This document shows, one piece after another, positions 16,455 to 24,100 of a stretch of DNA of 35,260 nucleotides (positions are counted from its first letter, which is position 1; each line of letters begins with the position of its first letter). A program made the position numbers and the translations under genes. Source of the stretch: Geobacteraceae bacterium (GTDB lineage: Bacteria; Desulfobacterota; Desulfuromonadia; Geobacterales; Geobacteraceae); NCBI GenBank assembly GCA_025356035.1, contig JANXYN010000150.1:1-35260 (forward strand), given 5' to 3'. The notes under the pieces were generated by a model that was not told the DNA's origin, did no database searches, and worked only from the letters and a program-made list of their open reading frames with translations.

Positions 16455-17366
16455 ATGACCTGTTCTTGCCCGAAATGCACCGCCAAAATAGAGTTAGATC
16501 TGTCAGAGATCCCGGAACAGGGGACCACCGGCAAATGTCCCGAGTGCAGGGCACGTTTTCTGCTAAGTAAAGAACCATTCGCCGGAAGGGCCTACCGAAA
16601 AGCTGGAGCAATAAATTGCGTGCATTGTGGGGGTGAGCTCGGCAATACCATTCACTGCCCAGCCTGCGGGGTTCTATACCCTGAGTATATTGCGACGGAA
16701 ATTCCCCATGTCATCCGAAAGAAGGCCCGAAAGATATGGGAAGCGATACAGGAACTGGACTTTTCCTTCGGTTCCGGTTACAAAGCGGGTTACTCTGGTT
16801 ACGGCTCGGAGCGGTTGGCTTACGCCGGGACACAATCATCCAGTGAGTCTTCACCGAAGGCACTTCTGATTACTGTCGGCCTTATAGTCATTGTCGTAGC
16901 GTCCGCGGTAATGGGAGGCCGCTACTATCTTAAAGCAAAAGCGGAACAGCAATATTCAGAAAATTTTACCCGAGCACTCTACATAATAAAAAATGGGGCA
17001 GATGTAAGTCTCAAAGCGTGCGCGAAAATCACTGCTTCTGGCGTACCAAGCATCAGTGCGGATGACCAGTCTAAAGTTACTACGGCAAAAGATGCAACCG
17101 AGAAAATCATGCTGCGATTATCTACGCCGCCCCAGAAATTTAGCGACACAAACGAGAAGCTTGGCAAACTCTATAATATATCCACCAATTTATATGCCTT
17201 GACCCTTGCTCCTTCTGGCAACTTGCCCAGTTTTACCAATGCGGCCAACAAGTCTGAGAATGACTTCAAAGCAGCAGCGCAAGAGCTCAAGGCAAATCTG
17301 CCAGCGGAGTTGGCGGCAGAGCTGGAAAAAGCCAAAATTAAGTATAAAGGGTTACAGGATTTTTAG
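16455..17366 (+). CDS. Zinc-ribbon membrane protein (MJ0042-type N-terminus), unknown function
   Basis: The 303-residue protein starts with an MJ0042-type zinc ribbon (Cys3 or Cys5 and Cys8, then Cys28 and Cys31). A second ribbon follows (CVHCGG at about 55-60, CPACG at about 69-73). A single membrane helix lies at about residues 136-157, and a helical C-terminal domain of about 140 residues follows, rich in Lys, Ala and Asn. Topology would put the ribbons in the cytoplasm and the C-terminus outside. It lies just downstream of the pilin-like gene and is probably co-transcribed; a role in assembling or regulating that pilin is a guess. The gene ends at a strong terminator. Confidence 0.78.
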   Translation: MTCSCPKCTAKIELDLSEIPEQGTTGKCPECRARFLLSKEPFAGRAYRKAGAINCVHCGGELGNTIHCPACGVLYPEYIATEIPHVIRKKARKIWEAIQELDFSFGSGYKAGYSGYGSERLAYAGTQSSSESSPKALLITVGLIVIVVASAVMGGRYYLKAKAEQQYSENFTRALYIIKNGADVSLKACAKITASGVPSISADDQSKVTTAKDATEKIMLRLSTPPQKFSDTNEKLGKLYNISTNLYALTLAPSGNLPSFTNAANKSENDFKAAAQELKANLPAELAAELEKAKIKYKGLQDF

Positions 17367-17435
17367 TGAAATAATCTTCGTTATGAGCTTGGTGCATCGC
17401 TGTTCAAAGGCGCACCGAGAATAGTCAACCACACA

Positions 17436-17475
17436 ACAAAGCCCCGTTGCTTCATCCGAGGCAGCGGGGCTTTGT
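17436..17475. terminator. Bidirectional intrinsic terminator between convergent genes
   Basis: A 15-bp stem (17436-17450 with 17461-17475, one G-T pair) closes a 10-base loop. The arms end in AAAG/CTTT, so each strand has a short T run. It separates the zinc-ribbon gene from the convergent dsbC-like gene. Confidence 0.85.
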
Positions 17476-17496
17476 CCTGCAGTAGCATAGTTCCTG

Positions 17497-18306
17497 TTAG
17501 TTGACTTTCAGCGCCTGCTCCAGAAGTGCCTTGATGTCATCCTTTTTCTTGGCGCCGATGCTGATATGGCCGTTGGGGAGAACCAGGGTCGGGGTGGTGC
17601 CAAGGCCGAGGGAGCCGGCGAGTTTGACACTCTCCCCTGCGTAGTCCTTGCCGCAGGCAAGCTTCGACAAAGCCTTCTTGTTGTAACTATCCTCCAGCAT
17701 CTTAAGCGCTCCAGCCATATTATCTCTGGCCTTGCAGAGGATCGACTCGCTCTTCCACTTGGCGTCCGGATGGATCGGAAGCGGATTGAGGACGATGTAG
17801 ACCTTCAGCTGCGGATCTTCCTTGACGAGCTGGCTGAGTTCCTGGTGGATCTTGCCGCAATAGGGGCACTCCGGGTCGGTAAAGAGCCAGAGCGTCTTTT
17901 TCCCCTTGCGGTTACCCATCACCACAGTGTTGTCGAGAGGGATCTTCGTCAGATCCACCACCATTGACTCCTCGACCTTCCGCATGGTGGACTGGGTCAG
18001 GTCCGAACGACTGGCGATGTCGATGATCCTACCCGCCACCAGGTGCTTCTTGGCAAAATCAAGGTAGGCGACCCCTGCCTGCCCATTCTTTTTCACGGTA
18101 AGCTGATAAAGGCCGCCAACCGGGGCAAGCGAGATATCCTCCACCACCATCCCCGGCTCCAGCTTGCTTATAATCGCTGCCGCATCTTCCTTTGTTATCT
18201 TGTGGCAGCCGGTGCAATCCCCCCCACACCCCTCAGCCCCTGTGCCGAAGCCGAAGGCCGCCGTGGCAAAGAACAGGCACCCCAACATCACCATTCCCCT
18301 CATCAT
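17497..18306 (-). CDS. DsbC-like thiol:disulfide isomerase with N-terminal CxxCH motif
   Basis: The 269-residue exported protein has a signal peptide (about 1-20), a dimerisation-like domain (about 40-120) and a thioredoxin-fold catalytic domain with the redox pair Cys147-Pro-Tyr-Cys150 (DPECPYCGKIH). The cis-proline segment is TTPTLVLPNG. This is the DsbC/DsbG layout, acting on mis-paired disulfides in the periplasm. Cys191 and Cys214 form a likely structural pair, as in DsbC. Unusually, just after the signal peptide there are three more cysteines including CTGCH at 31-35, which has the form of a c-type haem attachment site. The start is at the first of two adjacent ATGs. A good promoter lies upstream. 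It is divergent from the FapF-like gene. Confidence 0.92.
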   Translation of the reverse strand: MMRGMVMLGCLFFATAAFGFGTGAEGCGGDCTGCHKITKEDAAAIISKLEPGMVVEDISLAPVGGLYQLTVKKNGQAGVAYLDFAKKHLVAGRIIDIASRSDLTQSTMRKVEESMVVDLTKIPLDNTVVMGNRKGKKTLWLFTDPECPYCGKIHQELSQLVKEDPQLKVYIVLNPLPIHPDAKWKSESILCKARDNMAGALKMLEDSYNKKALSKLACGKDYAGESVKLAGSLGLGTTPTLVLPNGHISIGAKKKDDIKALLEQALKVN

Positions 18307-18353
18307 GTTGTCACCCCATACTGTATTAATTGATGGAAACCATTACGCATGTG

Positions 18354-18382
18354 ATTATAAATGTTTGGGTGGCAATAGGCAA
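18354..18382 (-). promoter_or_regulatory. Sigma-70-type promoter of the dsbC-like gene
   Basis: Reading the minus strand, TTGCCT (18382-18377) and a perfect TATAAT (18359-18354) are separated by 17 bp. Transcription would start near 18347, about 40 bases before the ATG at 18306. Confidence 0.65.
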
Positions 18383-18603
18383 TAGCCATGATGAAGTGGC
18401 AGTACCAAGACCATCCGACGTCAGCCTTCGCCTCTTAACCCCGTCAGCTCCCGGCAACCGGCCAAGGTTGCAATTTTTCCCCCACCCATTCATTGACAAT
18501 AAACTATTTTTTGCTAACGTTTACCAATTGACTTCTTTTAATGCGACGCACGGCTAGAGGGAAAACTATTGAATAACCTCGGCCGGACTCAGGGGGGACT
18601 GGT

Positions 18604-19740
18604 ATGAATTTGAAACTTTCCAGCTGTATTGCCATCTTCATCTGCCTGGTGGCTACCATGCCGGGTTTTGCCGAGGGTGGAACCCCGGACAAGCTTGCGC
18701 CAGCCAACGCCAACCAGCAGGAAAGCCAGCCGGTTCAACAACAACCTGCCCCCAAAAATGACGAGGCTCCGCCCCAGCAGGTCGGCCAGCCGCCGGAACA
18801 GCAAAAGGATACACATCCAGTTGAAGCCACAACCATCTTTGAGCAGACCGGGGTACTAACACCACGAGGTACCTTCGTCCTGGAACCATCTCTCCAATAT
18901 GCCCATTCCTCATCTAATCGGATTGCACTGGTGGGGTACACTTATATTCCCTCCGTTACCATCGGCCTCATCGACATTCGGAACGTGGAAAGCAACACCC
19001 TCGTCGCCGCGCTGTCAGTTCGTTACGGCATCACCAACCGGCTCGAGCTGGAAACCAAGATCCCATACGTATATCGAACCGAGTCGTCAGCAACCCAGTC
19101 AACCACAAATTCTGTCGCCCAGGTTTTCAGCGCTGACGGCAACGGCATTGGCGATGTGGAGTTTGCCCTGCGCTATCAGCTAAACCAGCCCAGTGGCAAC
19201 GATCCTTACTATATCATCGGGCTGCGGATAAAGTCCGATACCGGCAAGGATCCGTTCGACATCAACTATTCAACCACCGTGGCGGGCGCTGGTGGACAAC
19301 TACTCCCTACCGAACTGCCAAACGGATCGGGGTTTTGGGGTATTCAGCCGAGCCTGACCGCAATCTTTCCCTCCGATCCGGTGGTATTTTTCGGCAGCTT
19401 CAGCTATATGTGGAACGCGGAGCGACAAGTCGATACCGGCCCGCTGTCCCTGCAGGGAAGATACGACCCGGGCGATATCATCGGCTTCAATTTCGGGATG
19501 GGGCTGTCTCTGAACGAAAAGGCCTCTTTCAGCATCGGTTATGACCACAGCGTGGTCGGCAAGGTCAAGCAGAATGGCGTAATCATCCCGGGATCACTGA
19601 TTAGTCAGGTGGGAAGCCTGCTGATCGGATACTCCTATAAGTACAACGAAAAGACCAGCTACAACCTTTCGATCGCAGCTGGCCTCACGCAAGCGGCTCC
19701 GGACGTTCAGCTGACACTACGCGTCCCCATCAATTTCTGA
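18604..19740 (+). CDS. FapF-like outer-membrane beta-barrel transporter
   Basis: The 378-residue protein has a signal peptide (about 1-23), then a Pro/Gln-rich low-complexity segment (about 27-70) and a C-terminal beta-barrel (about 80-378). Alternating hydrophobic strands are plain, and the protein ends in Phe (VPINF), as expected for outer-membrane insertion. Phrases such as IGLIDIRNVESNT, GITNRLELETKIPYVYR, GIGDVEFALRYQ and FNFGMGLSLNEKASFSIGYDHS match my memory of FapF, the channel exporting the Fap amyloid of Pseudomonas. FapF normally has a periplasmic coiled-coil domain; here it is replaced by the Pro/Gln-rich stretch. A GGGGGG site precedes the ATG. The other Fap-like genes lie 7-10 kb away on the other strand. 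A general Phenol_MetA_deg-type transporter is the alternative. Confidence 0.82.
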   Translation: MNLKLSSCIAIFICLVATMPGFAEGGTPDKLAPANANQQESQPVQQQPAPKNDEAPPQQVGQPPEQQKDTHPVEATTIFEQTGVLTPRGTFVLEPSLQYAHSSSNRIALVGYTYIPSVTIGLIDIRNVESNTLVAALSVRYGITNRLELETKIPYVYRTESSATQSTTNSVAQVFSADGNGIGDVEFALRYQLNQPSGNDPYYIIGLRIKSDTGKDPFDINYSTTVAGAGGQLLPTELPNGSGFWGIQPSLTAIFPSDPVVFFGSFSYMWNAERQVDTGPLSLQGRYDPGDIIGFNFGMGLSLNEKASFSIGYDHSVVGKVKQNGVIIPGSLISQVGSLLIGYSYKYNEKTSYNLSIAAGLTQAAPDVQLTLRVPINF

Positions 19741-19847
19741 CGAGTTGCGGATTCCTGCCAAAAGCTTGAAGCTGACCATTCAACGCCCCCCCTCCCCTGC
19801 CAGCTCCGCCGGATGCATCTCCAAAACTGCAGCAGACCGTTGCAATG

Positions 19848-21086
19848 TCAATCAACGCTGGCAGAAAAACTAACCCCCGGGATTTCCGCGCCGTTGTCAT
19901 TAAAAACTGCGAAATTTGAAAATGTGAAATCGGGCTGTGGCGGTACGACTGGAAAGTCGCAGCGCAGCAAGGCAAACTCGCCGGTCAAGATCGGTACGTC
20001 AGATGATAGCGCGATTGTCACCGCGGCTGGCTTAGTGCCGTCCGGAGGGGTGTAACTGCTGCCAAATAAAGTATTTTGTGTCGTTGGGGTTACGCCGGAG
20101 GTCATCACGAAGCCACCGATCGGTGTTGTCGGTGTTTTTCCCGTTGTAAAATCGGCCCGCAGTGTCACCCCTGCTGGCAGATTTACGGTGGCATTTAACC
20201 CTTTCATGCTAATAACTCCCGCACTCACGACCGTACTGAGCCTGACAACCCGGACGCTCCCCCCCAAATTGCACAGATTTGTCTGGTTTACATCATTGAT
20301 GCCGGAGATGTTGTTAACCGACCCGAGAAATTCAACCAGTGCCGCCATGATGCTACCAGCCGTCTGCGCCGACATTATGCCGCCGGTGATATCTTTGCTT
20401 ATACTGTTCAGGGTGTTCTGCAACTTCGCGTCGGAATCAGAATCGGCATCTTTGCTCGCCAGCTGGGAAATGGCGGCCAGAACAAGGGTATACTCCTTCT
20501 CCTCCTGCGTTGAATAAGCACTGTCAAATGTAGTAGCCGTGAATTCCAGCGGCTGGGTGTTGATAATGTCCACCTTGAACAGATCCGACAGCAGTGTGTT
20601 TGCCGCATTGATACTGGTTTCAGTCAGCAGATTCCCCGCCTGTCGCACCGCCAACTCCGTCAGGGGTGTGACGGCAATTGTTAACATCGCGGTCTCGGGT
20701 GCTGCCGTAACAGCCGCCCGCAGCGGTTTGCTCGCCGGGATAGTCAAAATCTGGCCGGTCGCCTCATCGAGATATTCGCCAAAGGCCTTTACCAGGAGCG
20801 TCCCGCGATAATGGATTTTGACTGAATAATGACCGCCCGCATCGGTGGTGGTGGTCTGCAGCAGGTTCCCGACAGAGCCGTCGGAGTTTACCGCATAGAT
20901 TTGAACAGTCCCTTTCCTGAGGACTCCCTTGGCGGCCGTGCCACTCACCGCCGTTTCCACTGGGGAGGAACCGGCGGGCGTCGCCCCGCCGGTGTCGCTG
21001 CCACTAAACCCGCCAAATCCGCAACTGACCAAGCCAAAGGCCACCAGGGCAGAGATGAAGCTGCATAATAGGATTCGCATTTTCAT
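19848..21086 (-). CDS. Lipoprotein with carboxypeptidase-regulatory-like and cohesin-like regions
   Basis: The 412-residue protein has a lipoprotein signal with lipobox LVSC (Cys22). After a Gly/Ser/Thr-rich linker (about 23-48) comes a small beta domain resembling carboxypeptidase-regulatory repeats (GTVQIYAVNSDGSVGN, then TTDAGGHYSVKI). A helical middle section (about 115-265) follows. The last 140 residues look cohesin-like: VNLPAGVTLRAD, GFVMTSGV, then a TGEFALLRCDF strand and DFTFSNFAVFNDNGAEIPG. Cohesins bind dockerins, and the adjacent upstream gene encodes a protein ending in a dockerin, so the two may form an anchored pair on the cell surface. The genes are 66 bp apart on the same strand. 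Confidence 0.75.
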   Translation of the reverse strand: MKMRILLCSFISALVAFGLVSCGFGGFSGSDTGGATPAGSSPVETAVSGTAAKGVLRKGTVQIYAVNSDGSVGNLLQTTTTDAGGHYSVKIHYRGTLLVKAFGEYLDEATGQILTIPASKPLRAAVTAAPETAMLTIAVTPLTELAVRQAGNLLTETSINAANTLLSDLFKVDIINTQPLEFTATTFDSAYSTQEEKEYTLVLAAISQLASKDADSDSDAKLQNTLNSISKDITGGIMSAQTAGSIMAALVEFLGSVNNISGINDVNQTNLCNLGGSVRVVRLSTVVSAGVISMKGLNATVNLPAGVTLRADFTTGKTPTTPIGGFVMTSGVTPTTQNTLFGSSYTPPDGTKPAAVTIALSSDVPILTGEFALLRCDFPVVPPQPDFTFSNFAVFNDNGAEIPGVSFSASVD

Positions 21087-21152
21087 GTCCGTCTAACCTT
21101 TTTTGATAAGTAGATTCGGTGCCGAACTGCCAACCTCCCGCTCTCAGTTGGC

Positions 21153-24100
21153 CTATTGCTTTTCGACAATTTTCTTCAGGATCACCACGGCATCGCCTAC
21201 ATCTATCTTGTTGTTCGGCACTGACACAAACTTTCCATCGACTTCCACCAGCGGTGCCACGTCGCCGTGGACCAGGTATTTGTCATCCATTTGGTCAAGA
21301 CCGACGGCAATACGGAGGGCTTGCAGGGCATCGAGGACATCCACCTCGCCTTTACCATCGAGGTTCCCGTCCAGAGCCCCGAAGAGAATCCTGCGCTGGT
21401 CGGTGGTTTCGTTCCCCCCCCCATCCGTAGCCTTGACAACAACCAGGTAGACCTTCTGTTCGGAAAAAGTTATATCCTGGTTAAAAGTTCCGATGTTTCC
21501 ATTGTATGTTACCGTCTGCGTTAACGGATTGTCCTTGGTTTTATCGATGGGATCGGGATCGATGGTGATGGTTACGCTGACAGCAGTCCGGGCGTCGGAC
21601 ACCGTCCCTGTTATCGTCATGCTTTTTTTGTCGAGCGGTGATCGCGTCAAGATCTGGCTTGGGGAGGTTATGATAAGGGACGGCAACGTCTCATCATAGG
21701 TGATTTTGAAACTATTCGAGCCTATGTTCCCGGCCTGGTCCTTGTCGATTATCGTGATGGTATTGTCACCGGGAGCAAGGGTTGCCTGCGCGCTGAAGCT
21801 GTTACTATTCAAGCCGATAGGCTGGGGCGAACCATTTACCTGCATGGTGACCGTCGTGTTCACCTTATCCACCGAACCTTTAACAGTGACCGTTTGCTTG
21901 TTGGTGACCGTTTGCTTGTCGGTCGGCTTGCTGCTGTCGACCGGCTCAGTAAAGCTGATGACCGGCTTGGTAGTAACAAAGGTAACTTTTCTCTGCACCA
22001 AGGTCTCGTTCCCCGCCGCATCGGTCGCCTTGACGGCGATCAGATAAGGATTTTCAGCTGCAAAGGTGATGGTCTGCTCAAACGCGCCGTTTACCACTGG
22101 CGTGGAGACGGTCTCGGTGTCTTTGGAGACGGTTACGCTGACGGTGGTTTGGGTGTCGGATACCGTTCCCTTTACAGTGAGGGAGCTCTGGTTGGTGGTA
22201 ATGTCCGTGGCGGGGACCGTCACGGTAAGGGACGGGGGCTGGTTGTCAAAGGTGACAGTCCTGGTCACCGTGGCGCTGTTTCCCACAACGGTGTCGGTTG
22301 CAGTTATCCCAATGGTGTTGACCCCGCTGCCGAGATTGACCGCTGCCGCCTTAAAGTCGTAATTGGTCATGGTGGCATTGTAGGGAGAGCCGGTGACTGG
22401 ATTCCCGTTGTTGGTCACCGTTATCACCACCGTGCTCGGTTTTCCCACCGTGCCGGTCACATCAATGGTTGCTATGTTTGTCTTCGTGTCTACCGCCGGG
22501 GCCGTAATGGTGATACTAGGAGCAGTCGTGTCATAGTGGACGGTTCTGGTGTCGCTGGTCTGATTCCCTGCATTGTCGGTGGCAATGGTGGTAATAACAT
22601 TGGCACCGGCAGCCAAAGCCAGAGAATAGCTGAACGAGCCGTCTGATGCGGGTGGCACGGCGGTCCCCTTGATGGTGAAGCTTTTCACACCGGTCCCGGC
22701 ATCCGAAACAGACCCTTTCATCAATAGTGTCCCATTGTTGGTGAATGACCCATCGGAAGGCGTTGAGGGATCGAAGGCCAGCGCGGGAGCTATCGTGTCG
22801 ATGGTCCAGGCATAGCTTGCCGGGGTCGGATCGGTGTTGCCTGCCTGATCTATGGCCCGGACGCTGAAGCTGTGGCCGCCATCGGCAAGAGTAAAACTGG
22901 CCGGAGATTGACACGGAGAATAGGGATTATTGCTCTCCAGACTGCACTCAAAGGTGGAACCGGTTTCGGTTGAACTGAACTTAAAGCTGACTGCCACCTT
23001 ATTGGAGAGTTCTAGCGGCTGGGTGCTAATGCTGGTATTGGGCGGTTCCGTGTCCCATACCAAGTTCATGTCGCTGAATGCGGAGTTGCCCGCTGCATCG
23101 GTGACGGTAAAGCGGAGAGTGTAGGTCCCGTCGGCAGTAGCTGTAACAGGAGTTGTCAGGGCGGTTGCCGAACCAAAGCTGATGGTTCCTGATCCCGCCT
23201 GCTTGCTCCAGATGTAGGTCTGCGGGTTGTCGTCAGTAGCCGTGGCCACCTGGGTAAAGGTCCCATTCCTGATCTGATTACCCCCGGCATTCACCTGTGG
23301 CGCGGTGGTATCAATTACCATGACTTTACTATCCGAGAGATTCCGTCCGTCGGGAATGTCAGGGTTGGTTGTTGCGTTTGTCGCGGCATCGGTTATTGTG
23401 CCGGTGAGAGGATTGATGATGCTCAGACTTGGCGAGGTCTGACTGGCTGCCACGGTGTAGCTTCCGCTATAGCTGGTTGCGCCGGTCAATGGGCCGGTTG
23501 TGATGCTGGCTCCCGAATTCAGGGCGATGGTCAGACCACTGGAAGAAACCGGCTTACTGAAGGTCAGCGTGATATTAATGACTTTCCCCGCTTTGTAATA
23601 GCCATCCCCTGTGGTCGAGGTGACGCTGACGACGGTCGGTGCTGTCGTGTCGACGGACCAACTGTACGTCGCTGGCGTTTGGTCAACGTTTCCGGCCTGA
23701 TCTATTGCCCGAACACGGAAGGTATGGCTCCCCGCAGCAAGCGCGCTGTAGCTACTCGGCGTAGTACAGGACACATACGCTGGCGTTGTCCCGCCGTCAA
23801 GGCTGCACTCGAAGATTGCGCCAGTCGGTTTGCTGCTGCTGAAACTGAAGCTGGAGCTGGTCTGGTTCGTCGGGTTCGGCGGCTGCGCCGTGATCGTGGT
23901 GTCCGGCGGCGTGGTATCAATAACGATTTTCCTGTTTGCAAAGTTTTGCCCCCCAGGAAAAGTCGGATCGACGGTGGCATTGCCGCCGCTATCGGTAATG
24001 GTGCCGGTTATTTTAGTTATGCTCAGACCTGGCGAATTCTGACCATCTGCCACGGTATAGTTTCCGCTATAGCTGGTTGCGCCGGTCAATGGGCCGGTTG

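Noticed and set aside
18448-18474. Possible sigma-54 site ahead of the FapF-like gene (CCGGCCAAGGTTGC)
   Set aside because: The GG to GC spacing is 8 bp and the -24 part is poor, so co-regulation with the 29.4-kb run is not supported by sequence.
18493-18521. TTGACA upstream of the FapF-like gene as a sigma-70 promoter
   Set aside because: The -35 is perfect but the bases 16-17 bp downstream (TAACGT/AACGTT) are a poor -10 box.
21894-22646. Open frames of 100-250 codons on the plus strand within the adhesin gene, including at 23679-24167 and 25074-25748
   Set aside because: They mirror the repeated Ig-domain coding sequence, occur at the repeat period and have no ribosome sites.
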